Positions 23,401 through 35,587 of a DNA stretch of 64,000 bases are shown here, one piece after another. This DNA is from Adiantum capillus-veneris (lineage: Eukaryota > Streptophyta > Polypodiopsida > Polypodiales > Pteridaceae). Under the pieces are notes generated by a model. It saw nothing but the letters and a program-made list of their open reading frames with translations. It searched no databases and was not told the origin of the DNA. The position numbers and the translations under genes are program-made. Location of the stretch: positions 108,065,141-108,129,140 of the forward strand of contig CM043942.1 in the NCBI GenBank assembly GCA_014529385.2. The letters are read 5' to 3'. Position 1 is the stretch's first letter. Every line of letters begins with the position of its first letter.

Positions 23401-24126
23401 TGTAATCCATCCCCAAGTTTCCAAGATCTTTCTTGCTTCCTCTTTGGAATCTGGCATCACATTATCAGCTGACAGTATGTGCTCTTTGAGCAATCTACAC
23501 AACAAAAAAATATGGTACACTTGTGTAAGTAATCTATTAGATCATTATACATCTAGAGTTTTTTATTGAAGTAAACACATTGTAATAGATCACCTGAAAA
23601 GCACTGTGATGCTAGTGTCACTGCATCCAAACTTTGCCTGCATGCTGAGAAGAACCAGGAGCTACTTCAATCTAAACACACGTGCTCCATCATACAATGG
23701 CGTATCGGCTTCACTTTTCATCTCATCATAGATAAGCCTTTCTGAATCCATGATCGTCTTGATCATTTCATCAATCTCGGTCTCAAACATTACCTCGTTG
23801 GGAATGTGGTCTACATGATCATCCTCCGAGCTATCAAAAGCTACATCTTGTGGCCTCACGTATGCTGCTTGACCAAAGCGCTTGCGAACACGTCTATTGG
23901 GTTGCAAGATTGCTGCCTGCTGGCTAGCATCAGAGTCCGACGAGTTATAATTGGCAACAACTCGATCTATAATAGATGGATCAAACTCGCCAAATTCATG
24001 AATGTGCTGCAAAGAAACACGTCTTGTCCGTCGCACAACATGCTTGCACTGATTACAAGGACATAAGATTCTTGTTGAGAGATAGGTGTTTCGGTTGGAT
24101 GGCCCCACATCCTCGTCACTACTCAT
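20414..24126 (-). pseudogene. CACTA TNP2-type transposase gene
   Basis: From the 5' end at 24126: an N-terminal transposase-associated piece (LCPCNQCKH, residues about 22-30); MGMDYNSIHACPNDCILFRGEY (23416); KIPQKVLRPFPL; then RNFRIGLAMDGVNPFG near 23080-23040 (first catalytic Asp region of the TNP2 domain); WPVVIVNYNIPPWL (23021); LPYWPKLMINHLLDPMHIFKN (about 22430); and a DUF4218-like HLLVHIVDEVE...RWMFFLERLMKTLKEYVRQKACLEGSMAE block (21836-21552). The C-terminal DUF4216-like part is 21117-20414 (TYFGTLQEILRIDYRG, DTFVLPEHCGQV). Introns are expected, but stops inside conserved blocks (for example in HVDCTA*KH) show decay. Confidence 0.85.
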
Positions 24127-24189
24127 AATGAATGTAAAAACCTTATAACCTGGACATAAATTTAATGTTCTATTGGCATCCTCCGTCTT

Positions 24190-24255
<66 letters not shown>
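24190..24255. repeat. (CT)n microsatellite
   Basis: About 30 CT units lie just upstream of the TNP2 gene on the minus strand. The stretch 24256-24650 shows no recognised gene. Confidence 0.95.
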
Positions 24256-24258
<3 letters not shown>

Positions 24259-24649
24259 TTCACACTGTAAACTATCTCACATTCTCTAGTCATGTCTGAT
24301 CCCCGCACACCTCGGTCTAGAGGTGCACGGAGATTAGAACCACCGGGTTATAATCTCGTCTTTATTGGTCAATGCCTATATTTGTGGGTATGAGAAATAT
24401 ACACACCCACGTCTACATGATAGTGTATGTAGTGGAAAAAACCCCTTTGCCTCTTCTCTAGCTGTAGCAATTCATAGCATCTTAACATCTCTTCACAGTA
24501 GATCCTTGTTCGAGGGATTACTTCGCACATTACATGTTGGCCTCCAATCTGAGTGTCATGCCGTTGAAAGATTTCCAACTTAAGGTCGCATTGTAGAGAG
24601 GAAGAGAGGGATCATCGTTCGCCTAACTCTTTTTTCTTTTTTGGTAATC

Positions 24650-25330
24650 TCGAAGGTAGACTTTAATTTAAAAACTAAATCCAAAATCTAATTTTAAATC
24701 TAACCTAATTGAACATATGGTGATTTTGAGCTAATTGAACATGGTTAGTGGGTGAGTTAATAGGTGTCATATTCTGATGGGAATATACTTATTGTTGTGT
24801 AACTAGTGTTTGCTTTTTGGGCAAAGCCTTCATTCATATGCCCTAAAATCTAACCTAAATCTAATCTAATCTTAAATCTAACATAAATCTAGATCTAATC
24901 TCATCGATCTTAAACTCAACATAAACCTAAATCTAATCTAATCTTAAATCTAACCTAAACTTAAATGTAATCTAACTTAAATCTAAATCTAATCTAATCT
25001 TAAACTCAACATAAAACTAAATCTAATCCAATTTTAAATCCTAAACCTAAATGTAATCCAACTTAAATCTAACATAGCTAATCTTAAATCTTGTCCTAAT
25101 TTTAAATCTAACGTAACATAAATCTAACCTAAAGCTAAATGTAATCTAACCTAATCTTAAATCTAATTTAAATCTTAACCTAATCTTAAATCTAACCTAA
25201 TTTTAAATTTAACATAAATTTTAAATATAAGTTAAATGTATAATCTAACTTAATCTTAGATCTTAATCTAACCTAATTTTAAATAAATGTTATTTTAAAT
25301 CTAACATAACCCTAGATCTTAATATAACAT
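24650..25330. repeat. Degenerate CTAA-rich array
   Basis: About 680 bases are made of drifting units such as AATCTAACCTAA, ATCTAATCT and TAAATCTAAC. It resembles a highly decayed short-unit repeat and begins CCCTAAAATCTAACCTAAAT. True plant telomere units (CCCTAAA) are not maintained. Confidence 0.7.
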
Positions 25331-25339
25331 TTCATTTCA

Positions 25340-25450
25340 TGTTTTTTCTACTTTTTTTATCTATCTCTCTCTCTCTCTCTCTTCGTTTTCTCCCCTTACC
25401 TCTCTCTTTCCGTCTTCTTTCCCTCTCTTTCTCTTTGGTTTTTTTCTCTT

Positions 25451-25492
<42 letters not shown>

Positions 25493-25900
25493 TTTCTCTT
25501 TCTCTTTGTTTTCTCCTCTCTCTCTCTCTCTCTTTGCTATATATATATATATACATATATATCTCATTCTCTCTCTTTACTTTTTCTCTCTATGTCTCTC
25601 ATTCTCTCTCTTTAGTTTCTCTCTCTCTCTCTCTCTTTTCCTCTCTCAATGTGTGTGTATGCTTATGCATGTGTGTGTGTATGTGTTTTTTGTTTATGCA
25701 TATGTGTACTCTCTCTCTCTCTCTCTCTCTCTCAAAGACACAATGTGTGTGTGTGAGAGAGAGAAGAAGAGAGAGGGAAAGAGGGGAAGGGAACATGAGA
25801 GAGAGGAGAGGGAAGGAGCATACCTACCTCTCCTTCCTCTCCTTGTGTGTGTGTGTGTGTGTGTTTGTGTGGAGAAGAAAGAGAGAGAGAGGGAGAGCGC
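25340..25900. repeat. Compound CT/GT/TA/GA low-complexity block
   Basis: Runs of CT, TATATA, GTGT, GAGA and TGTG alternate with T-rich spacers. All open frames here are Leu/Ser or Arg/Glu low-complexity translations and are not genes. Confidence 0.9.
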
Positions 25901-26006
25901 GGGTTACCTCTTTCGCTTGAGCGTCGAAACTCAGATCTGAGATCTGAGTTTTTAGTGATCTCGGTTTATTTTTTACCCATGTCGGCGTCACTATGGGTGT
26001 CGCTAT

Positions 26007-26198
26007 TGAAGGAGTACGAGCGGAAGTGCGACGCGAGAGAGAGTGCGAGAAGAAGAGCATGACGATATGGTGAACTCGCTCTACTGTAATGTATAGAGCA
26101 TAGTGAGTTCTTATTAGGTTTTTACAAAAGAATATGTGTACATACCTGGCGGCCCGCCCACTTACCTGGGTGACCACATTGGGCTTTATACCCCAACA
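26007..26198 (-). repeat. 3' LTR of family B
   Basis: It is 192 bases, TGTTGGGG...CTCCTTCA on the minus strand. It is the 3' partner of 31354-31545. Confidence 0.95.
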
Positions 26199-26274
26199 AC
26201 CTCCCACTTAAAGTCCAATGTGGTACTTTAAGTGTGAGAGAAGCTACTATACAATCTAATATACAAGAGATGTA

Positions 26275-29200
26275 CTACCCTACACCTAACTGCTTGCGAA
26301 AATGCGCAAAGCTCTCTGAGGGAAGTCCTTTTTTAAGTAGATCAGCAGGATTTTCTGTGGTGTGAACTTTGACAAGCTGAAGTTGCTTATCCTCGAGCAT
26401 TTCCCTGATGAAATGATACTTCACATCCACATGCTTTGTCTTTGAGTGATAAACTGGATTGCGAGCCAATTGTATAGCACTTTGACTATCACAATATAAC
26501 ACAGGCATCTCTTCTTTGATTCCCAAATCTGTTACTAGTCGATTAAGCCAAATTGATTCTTTGCATGCCTGTGATGCTACAACATATTCAGCCTCTATAG
26601 TAGACTGAGTAACACAATCTTGTAATCTAGAACGCCATGATACTGCTCCACCAGCCAATGTAAAGACATACCCTGACGTAGACCTTCAGTTGTCTAAGTC
26701 ACCTGCATAATCTGAGTCTGTAAAACCCTTTACACTTAGCTCCTGACTCCCATAGCATATACGCATACTCTTTGTAGCTTTCAGGTATCTCAATATTCCT
26801 TTCACTGCCTCCCAATGTTTCTTGCCTGGGTTTGACATGTATCGACTTACTACTCCCACTGCAAATGCAATGTCTGGGCGAGTAGCAATCATTACATACA
26901 TCAAACTACCCATTGCAGACGCATATGGAATCTTATCCATTTCAGCCTGTTCTTCCTCAGACACACGACAATCTTGTTTGCTAAGTTTCACATATGGTGG
27001 CAATGGAACACTCAGTGCCTTTCCCTTCTCCATATTGAAACGTTGCAAAACCTTGTCAATATACTCTGTTTAAGATAACCAAATCAACTTCTTTGATTTG
27101 TCTCTCTCAATGCGCATACCAAGTATATGACTTGCCTCACCCATGTCTTTCATGTCAAACGATTTTGCCATCTTTGACTTCAAAGCTGAAATTTCTTCCA
27201 AGTGCTTGCCAGCAATCAACATGTCATCCACATACAAAATAAGGATCAGCCAACTACCATCCTTAGCCTTCTTTGTATATAGACAGTGATCGAACTCACT
27301 ACGTTTGTAGCCTTGAGAAATCATAAACTTGTGGAATTTATGGTACCATGCCCTCGGTGATTGTTTTAAGCCAAAAAGACTCTTTAACAACTGGCATACC
27401 CAATCTTCCTTGCCTTTCTCAACAAACCCTTCTGGCTGCTGCATGTAAATTTCCACATCTAAATCACCATGCAAGAACGCTGTCTTGACATCCATTTGGT
27501 GCAACACCAAATCTAATATGGCAACCAATGCAAGAAAGCATCTCAATGTAGTCATCTTGACCAGCGGAGAGAAGACTTCATCAAGGTCAATGCCTTGTTC
27601 TTGCTTAAAGCCCTTGGCAACAAGCCTTGCTTTGTACTTTGGCTGACTATCATGAGCGGTGATCTTATACCTGTAAACCCATTTACAAGGTAGAGCCTTT
27701 TTGCCCTGTGGTAATTTAACTAGCTTCCATGTCTTGTTTTTATGCAGAGCTGTCATCTCTGATTGCATGGCCAATTGCCAATTCCCGGAGTCCTTCATTT
27801 GCACTGCTTCCTTGTAACATGAAGGTTCATTGCAATCAGTCAACATGACATAGTTCATAGATGGAACAAACCTATCAGGAGGTCGTGTGACACGTCCAGA
27901 TCTACGCACAATAGGTGGCTCAGGCTCAGCCACAACCTGTGGTTCCACTCTATCCTGTCCTTGCTCCTCTTGAGCCCTGACATTTTGTCTTGCAGGTGCA
28001 GGTCCATCTTCTTGGAAGACAACTCTTCTAATCTCCTCAACCCTCTCTGGTTTAGAATGATATTTGGATTCATTAAAGTGAACATCATTGCTGCAGACAA
28101 ACTTTCTGGATTCGGGATCCCAAAGTCTGTACCCCATTTCACCAGAATTACCATAGCCTAGAAAGATGCACTTTCTACTCTTTGGCTCAAGTTTGTTCCT
28201 AAATTCCTTTGGAACGTGAGTATATGCCTCACAGCCAAAGACTCTGAGATGCTTGTATGAGGGCATTTTGCCTGACCATACCATCTCTGGCACTGAATCC
28301 TTCTGCAAAACCTTGCTAGGAGATCTATTTACAAGATGAACAGCTGTTGATACAGCTTTAGCCCAAAACCCATTTGGAAGCTGTGCATTAGACAACATAC
28401 TTCTGACCTTCTCTTGTATGGTCCTATTCATCCTCTCAGCAACACCATTGTGAGGAGGATTGTAAGGAGCAGTAAGTTCATGTTTTATACCTTTTGACTC
28501 ACAAAAGTCCTGAAAGGCCTTTGAAACATACTCTCCACCATTGTCAGTGCGTAAGCATTTAAGTTTCTTGCCACTCTGATTCTCCACAAGTGTCACAAAC
28601 GTTTTGAAAACACTAAACGCTTCATCCTTGTGCTTGAGAAAGTAAACCCATACTTTCCTCAAGTAATCATCTATAAATGTCATAAAGTAAGAAGCTCCCC
28701 CTAGAGATAGGTTAGGCATAGGTCCACACAAATCACTATGAACAAGTGCCAACTGTGTATCTCTTCTACTGCTTCTATGCTTATGTGGTTGCTGTGTTTG
28801 CTTACCATACAGACAATGTTCACAGAATTCAAAATCATTAAATGAAAAGCCAGGTAAATAACCAGAACGAGACAAGATTTCCATTCCCTTCTTGGACATA
28901 TGTCCTAACCGGCTATGCCACAAAGAAACGTTCGGCTTCTCGGTTACATTGATTACATTTTTAGAGACATTTGATACATAAATCATGTAAAGTCCTCCAG
29001 ACTTTACTCCATGTGCTACTATCATAGAACCCTTGGATATCTTCCACATGTTCTGTCAAAAAAAGGTGACGTAGCCAGCATCATCAAGTAAACTTGTGCT
29101 GATCAAGCTCTTTGTAATTGCGGGAACATGTCTCACATTCTTCAGCGTGAAAGAAGAGCCATTCTGAAACTTCAATTGAACATCTCCAACACCTAAGATC

Positions 29201-30255
29201 TCACATGTCTGCCCATTGCGTAGCCGAACATGATCTTTAGTGGTCACATAACAGGTAAACCACTCCTTGTTTGGAGACACATGAAGTGATGCCCCTGAGT
29301 CTATAATCCAGTCACTCAGTGCATTTCCATCAGTTGCTGTAAGAAGAGCTGAGTCCATTGTATTCTTCAAGAAGTAGATGTCTCCTGACACTAGACTGTC
29401 ATCCTCTGCAATAGTGTTTGTCACATTTATTTCTTGAATCTTCATTGAGTACTTGTTCTTCTCACCATGGTCTTCAGCTTTCTCTTTGCCTTTTTCTGCT
29501 TTCCATTCTCTGCAGTCTCTTTTCATGTGACCCTTCTTGCCACAATGGTAGCATTCTATGTCACTCTTGCCTTTAGCACTGCGGGACTTGCTACGAGAGT
29601 GATTCCTCTTTCCACCTTTGTACTTTTCTTTGGTCCTTCCCCTGACAGCTAAGGCTGTTCCTTTGCCTTTGTCCATTGTCTTTCTATTGGTTTATTAAGT
29701 AAGCAGACTTCCTTCTACACCTGCTATGTTCAAACCATCTGGAGGTGCAGAATTACTCAAAGCTGTGCGAAAAGTGTCCCAACTTTTCGGAAATGTGATC
29801 AACAGGAACATAGCTCTAACAGCTTCATCAAACTTGACACCTTGAGCTGACAACTGACCGTAGATGGTGTTGAATTCATTCAGATGATTGGACATAGGTG
29901 TCCCTTCTTTCATCTTCAAGTCAACAAGCTTCTTAAGCCAGTATACCTGTGAAGTTGCACTCTCCTTTTCATAAAGATCACTCAGCTTTGTCCATGCTTC
30001 ATAAGCCGACATCTTGTCTGCTACATTGAAGTAAACGCTTTCTGCCAAAGTCAGCATAATGGTAGAAAGTGCCAATTCATCCATTTTTCTCCATTCATCT
30101 TCGTCCATATCTTCTGGTTTTATCCCCTTGAGCTTTATAGGTTTTATCTGCTTCTTTTGTACCAACACGTGCCAAATCTGCTTCTTCCACAATGGGAAAT
30201 TGGTTCCATCCAGCTTCTTGATATTGTAAAGAGCAGTGTCCTGTGCTCCAGCCAT
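26275..30255 (-). pseudogene. Family B gag-pol: one frame interrupted only by stop codons
   Basis: All pieces are in one frame from ATG 30255 to the stop at 26275 (about 1327 codons), with no frameshift. Order: gag/UBN2 (LDGTNFPLWKKQI, HLNEFNTIYGQL), zinc knuckle CYHCGKKGHMKRDC, protease IIDSGASLHVSP, integrase zinc HSRLGHMSKKG and core FIDDYLRKVW / LRTDNGGEYVS / NGVAERMNRT, RT with LYVDDMLIAG, and RNase H (TDSDYAGDLDN, YCDSQSAIQLARN, TENPADLLKKG). Five in-frame stops break it: TAA-TAA after gag, TGA after YVTFF, TAA after IWLS, TGA after GDLDN where related proteins have Arg. The last fits a CGA-to-TGA change. Confidence 0.9.
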
Positions 30256-31339
30256 AGCTACGCTTCAGAGTAGTTTACTTTCCTGGGAAAAATTCGGCAG
30301 AGTTTCCCTTGTAAACTGACCTCTGAACCAATATCAACCTGTCAAATGAACCAAGAAAGCTTCAGATTCTGCATAATTTTTGGCAGAGTCTCCTTTGTAA
30401 AATGGCTCTGGTGTACTAAAAACAGACCAAAAAACAGCTCAAAAAACCACTGTCTCTCTAACACTGTAAGCTGTGGGTAAACCTGTCCTGCGCCTGTACT
30501 GTCTCTGACTGTCCTATGACTGTCCTGTAAGCATAGACTGCGACAATGCCTCAACGCCAGTAAAGCAAAGATGCAATCCCAACTGTCTAACTCATAGTCA
30601 ATACATCCTAGCTGCCTATCTAAGGGTGCTCGAGGGATCTCTCCAAGACCTGTATCACCGAAAGGATCTCAACATTCGAGAATCCCCCAGCTCAATAAAA
30701 CCTCACTCGACCCTCAACAAAGGCTACAGTAAATCTGACAGTACATAGACTTCCCACAAAGTCATACATCCACAAATTTCCCACTGTATGCTGTAACCGC
30801 TGCGGCGGTTGTTTGCTGCGTGACTCACAGCCAGCAAACCCTCAACAGACATACATCATCTCTGACAATACATCCCATGTGGAAGTACCTGCAATGTCAG
30901 GATGAAATCTGGAATATCAAGGAGCAAACACATGCTACCTGATGAACTAGTGGATGTCGCCTACAGTCTGTGTGTAGATGCGCCTGTGTCGTATGTGACA
31001 CGCCTCCAAGAACTGTGAGCCATCCTTTGATGTGTAGACAGCCACAAATCAACACTATGGGAGTGTCGATATCCTCATCACCTGCAGTTGTAGGCCGAAA
31101 ACCCCAAATTTGCAGAGTCGGATCTGCACCCGTTGAGACCACGTAGTCAAAAATGGCCTGCGCAGAACTTTGTCGAAGCCGAACGGTGACCGAGATGACC
31201 TCAGAATGAAATTCTGAGCACACCAAGCCCTACGGCCTTACCCACAAGATTTGGGGCCGCGTCATTGCCTGTCGAATTTCACTCCAATATGAACTGGTGA
31301 CTCTAGCCTCCTGTAGTGCTGCCCCGAGCCTCGATCTGA

Positions 31340-31351
31340 GCTCTGATACCA
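31340..31351 (-). other. Primer binding site of family B
   Basis: The minus strand reads TGGTATCAGAGC two bases after the 5' LTR, a perfect initiator-Met tRNA primer site. Confidence 0.9.
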
Positions 31352-31353
31352 GT

Positions 31354-31545
31354 TGAAGGAGTACGAGCGGAAGTGCGACGCGAGAGAGAGTGCGAGAAGA
31401 AGAGCACGATGATATGGTGAACTCGCTCTACTGTAATGTATAGAGCATAGTGAGTTCTTATTAGGTTTTTACAAAAGAATATGTGTACATACCTGGCGGC
31501 CCGCCCACTTACTTGGGCAACCACATTGGGCTTTATACCCCAACA
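31354..31545 (-). repeat. 5' LTR of family B
   Basis: It is 192 bases with 97.4% identity to the 3' LTR. Near the LTR start on the minus strand, GGTATAAAGCC supplies a TATA-like box. Confidence 0.95.
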
Positions 31546-31811
31546 GCTATGAGTGTCACTATGTAACAAATAAAATAGCGACGCTCATAGCGGTGCTATG
31601 GATTTTCACTTTTGAGTGTCGCACTACGAACGTCGCTAATGTGAAGTACCTCTTGTAGTGGATACATGTCAAGTTCCTCTCCATGTTTCCCTTATGGTGT
31701 GTCTAATGCCTATTGGTTGGCCTCTCAAGGGGTCCAATGATAATTTAGTTAATTAAATTAATTATTTGTGCATTTATCAAGTCCTCTCTCTCAAAGGGGA
31801 AAGGGGGACAC

Positions 31812-32038
31812 TGTTACCATGTACATGTGGTTATCATGTGTGTGAACACACTAGGACCATCGGGGCATTTTCTTCCTCCTTAGGAGGTTTTTCCCCCCGT
31901 GCATTGTATATAGGCCCATCACTCTAGGGCTATCTATCTTTCCATTGCACACTAAGTAACACACTCTCTATTGTGTGCCTTGAGCTTCCTTCATCTTCTC
32001 CAAGCTGTGTGCATTTCTCTACAACCCTAATTCCAACA
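31812..32038 (+). repeat. 5' LTR of family C
   Basis: A TATA-like TGTATATAGG lies near 31905, followed by CCCATCACTCTAGGGC and the conserved CACACTAAGTAACACAC block shared with the 3' LTR. Confidence 0.9.
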
Positions 32039-32398
32039 ATTGGTATCAGAGCAGGTTTCATCCTCTTGGGCTTGGTCGCCAGCTGCCCCAACACATGCTT
32101 GCTCACTTTTTCCGATTTCAGTGAGCTTTGGCGAGCGTTCACAGGTCAAAAAATACTTCGGGAGAGCTCGTAGAGCCTAGTATGCTCAAATTTCTGATTC
32201 GGGCTCATTTCGGCCTTCGTTTCCACTACAAGCAGTGCTGCATAGGCTATTTCGTCATTTTGTGCAGTTTTTGTTAGTGCCGTTTTCTGCATAACAGGTG
32301 CCTTACAGTCTTTTACAGTTTGTGCTACATAGCACGTGTCATTTCCGCTACGTTTCTCCTCTTTTCGGGCTGTGTTCACATCAGGTGCAGCATTTACC

Positions 32399-35300
32399 AT
32401 GGCTGACAACAACACAAATGTGTTTAAGATGTTTGCTTGCTGAGGACATGTTGGATGGGGACAATTACCCTATGTGGGCTTACATTATGCAACATGTTCT
32501 TGTGTCAAAGGGCGTTTGGAATATTGTGCAGGGCATTGATGTACGTCCTGGTTCTGAGGATGCAGGCGATGTTGAGGATGTTGTAGGTCTTGCTGCAAGG
32601 ATTGCTTCTATTAGAGTTGTTTTGCCTACGGCAGAACAACCTCGTAGGGATGTAAAGGATGCGCAGGCTCATGCATTGATTGCATTGTCTGTGAAGCGCA
32701 CCATTGTTCCTCACTTCCGTTTAGAAAAACCTGCAAAACAGGCTTGGGATATTTTGGCTGGCCTTTATGCAAGCCGCAATGAGGCTAAAATTGCTTTGCT
32801 GTGTAAAGAGTTGGAATCGAAGATTATGCATGAGGAAGATGATATGGACACTTTCCTTGCTAGTGTCAAGGATTTCAATGAGCAACTTTTTTCTGCAGGT
32901 GAGGTGAAGTCATTTCAGACAGTTCCCTTGTGCAGATTGTTCTTGATGCCTTACCAGATTCTTACCAAACTTTTGCTAGTACTTGGAGACTTATGACCCA
33001 AGGAAATCCTGAAGTTGTCAAGTTTGATGCATTATGCACATTGCTGTTGCAAGAGTCACTTTCCAGAAAACATAGGACTAGGCACCATGCAGTTAAACAG
33101 GATTTTATTGCTTCTCAAAGAAAGGGTGGTAACAGAAATGCAACCACTTATTATGGTTCTGCTGCGAGTGGCAAAACTTCTGTTCCTAATGCTTTGGCTG
33201 GCAGCACTTCATCTGGAAATTCTGGTGATAAGGGCAAAAAGAAGATGCATTTCCATTATTCTAAAGCTAATGATCACTTGATCAACAAGTGTCCTAAGTT
33301 GAAGGCCAAAGAGGCTAAGAAGAAAGAGGGTGGTTCCACTACAAATGCAGCCATTGTTGAGTCTTCTATGAAAGGAGACTGTGTTGCTGATGTTGATGTA
33401 GAATGGGCTTTTAGCGCAGAGTGCACTTTCAATCCTGTTGTCCATGATGCATGCTTGTCAGTTGCTATAGATTCACATGTGTGGTATTTCGATAGTGGTG
33501 CTACAAAGCACATTACCTCACATCATGAATTGCTCACCTCTCTCGAGTCTGTCCCTCATGGGAATTCAGTCACTTGTGCCAACAATGCCTCTTATACGGT
33601 TTAGGGAGTTGGAAAGATTGTGCTTACTGCTGCAAATGGCAATTCCTTCACACTTGTTGATGCACTTTATGTACCTGGGATCAAGAAGAATCTCTTGTCT
33701 GTATACACACTTGCTAGACTTGGACTTGTAGTCAAATTTGTGGATGACAGATGTACAGTTCATGATCTCTGTTTTGGTGATGAAATTGTTGCATCTGGCC
33801 TTTTGTGCCGTGGGCTGTATAAGCTTACTTTGTATAAATCGTGTAGACAAAATTTTGCAAATGCTGTTGTAGATTCAAGGGCTATTTCAGATGCAAAACT
33901 TTGGCATGCCCGTTTTGGTCATCTAAATTTTGCCAGTTTGCTGCCTTTGCAGAAATCTGATATGGTTGCTTCTTTGCCGCCTCTTGAAGCACCTGTCAAA
34001 CATGTTTGTCAAGGCTGTATTTTGGATAAAATGCAACATTCTAAGTTTCCAAAGGATATTTCAGTTAGGGCCACATGCAAGTTGCATCTTGTGCATAGTG
34101 ATGTTTGTGGGCCCATGCAAACTCCGTCCTTGGGCAATTACGTGTACTTCGTGACTTTCATTGATGATTACTCCAGGCATGCATGGGTATTTCTGCTTAA
34201 AGCGAAGTCCGAAGTTTTTATGTGCTTCAAACAATTTTTGGCTATGGCTGAAAATGTCTCGAAATGTACTATGGGCACCCTCCGTTCCGATCAAGGGGGG
34301 AGTATATGTCTCATGAATTTAATGAATTTTTGGCTACTCGTGGGATAAAATACCAATATATAGTGCCTTATACACCTCAACAAAATAGTGTTGCTGAGAG
34401 AAAAAATAGGTCACTTATGAAAATGGCACGATGTATGGTCAAAAGTCAAGCTTTGCCGCATTCTTTTTGGCTTGAGGCCATCATGTGTGCCACTTATGTA
34501 CTAAACAGGTGTCCTACGAAAGCTTTGCAGTCTCTTACTCCATATGAAGCATGGCATCATAGAAAGCGTTCTATTGAGCACATGCGTGTTTTTGGCTGTT
34601 TGGCATATGTTTTGGTGCCAAAAACACAACACAGAAAATTGGATGATACGGCTGTCAAATGCATTTTTGTTGGTTATAGTGCTGAAAGCAAAGGTTACAG
34701 GTTGTATCATCCACAAACAAAGTGTATTTTGGTTTTGAGGGATGTAGTGTTGGTGGAAGATTCTGTTCAGCCCTTGCTGTCATGTACTAGAGACAATAAT
34801 GTAAGCTCACATGACATTTATGACACTTTATTGCCTCTTTTTAGTGGTGGAAGTTCGAATGTAAATTCCGATGAGGCAAATGTACAGCCTATGGGGGTTT
34901 CCAAAAATGTTATAGATCAGCCTATTACTGATGCAGATGTACATGATGTACTTGATGAGTAAAGGGCTGAAAATGAGCAGGCTAGGTATGCCAAAAAGGC
35001 TGGTGCACACTTTGCGTGACAGTAAATTGGATGCACCTTTGTCTAGTCGTACTCATTCAGGCTCTCGCCATACATCTTATGCATCAGATTGTTATGCTTT
35101 GGTTGTGTCTATCTTACATAATGTTGAGGAACCTATGTCTTTTGATGAAGCACAAAATTCAAAAAATTGGATGGCTGCCATGCAATCAGAATATGATGCA
35201 CTTATAGAAAATGACACATGGACCTTATGTGATTTGCCTCCTGGCAAAAAGGCCATTGGTATGAAGTGGGTTTACAAGTTGAAACGCAAGCCGGATGGTG

Positions 35301-35587
35301 AGATCGATCACCATAAGGCTCGATTTGTTGCAAAGGGTTATGCACAACAAAAAGGCATAGATTATGAAGAGACTGTTGCTTCCACTTGTCGTATGACTAC
35401 TGTGCATTTTCTATGTGCATTGGCAGCTCATTTAGGTTGGGATGTACATCAATCAGACACTGTTATTGATTTCTTGAATGGTGACATGTTTGAGGAAGTT
35501 TATGTAACGCAGCCTCGCAGTTTTGTCAAGAAAGGACAAGAGGACAAAGTGTGTAGATGTAAGAAGGCTTTGTATGGGTTGAAGCTG
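32399..35587 (+). pseudogene. Family C gag, protease, integrase and RT N-terminal part
   Basis: The ATG at 32399 opens MADNNTN. After a nearby frameshift the gag continues (LDGDNYPMWAYIMQHVL, QAWDILAGLYASRNEAK), with another shift near 32930. The zinc knuckle is degenerate: FHYSKANDHLINKC keeps His and the last Cys, but the first two Cys read Phe and Ser. Protease WYFDSGATKHIT is intact. A TAG at 33603-33605 and a frameshift near 34300 break the integrase (HARFGHLNF, FIDDYSRHAW, LRSDQGG, PYTPQQNSVAERKN). RT starts near 35130 (WMAAMQSEYDALIENDTW, KWVYKLKRK) and stops at KALYGLK, where the insertion begins. Confidence 0.88.

Larger units (their letters stand above)
26007..31545 (-). mobile_element. 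Ty1/copia family B, complete element with LTRs and TSD
   Basis: The 5539-base element has 192-base LTRs (26007-26198 and 31354-31545), a perfect target duplication GCTAT (26002-26006, 31546-31550), a tRNA-Met primer site and a polypurine tract (AAGTGGGAGG before 26198 on minus). The two LTRs differ at 5 positions, all transitions. It sits inside the CACTA right subterminal region. Between LTR and gag there is a leader of about 1.08 kb (30256-31339) with no gene. Confidence 0.95.
11722..31660 (-). mobile_element. CACTA (EnSpm) transposon, with nested insertions
   Basis: The right end at 31660 reads CACTACAAGAGGTACTTC on the minus strand, the canonical CACTA terminus, followed by GCGACG-type subterminal repeats. 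The left end is degraded (AGTGACAGAAATACATT near 11722) but carries the same subterminal repeat (TAGCGACGCTCATAGC at about 11830 and 31576). Both transposase genes are on the minus strand. Removing A2 and family B with their target copies leaves roughly 9.5 kb. The left boundary and the 3-bp target duplication are not certain. Confidence 0.7.

Noticed and set aside
24650-25330. Interstitial telomere array
   Set aside because: Units resemble CTAAATC but CCCTAAA is not maintained; described only as a degenerate array.
25339-25940. Long open frames rich in Leu/Ser or Arg/Glu
   Set aside because: They are translations of CT/GA microsatellite DNA on both strands.
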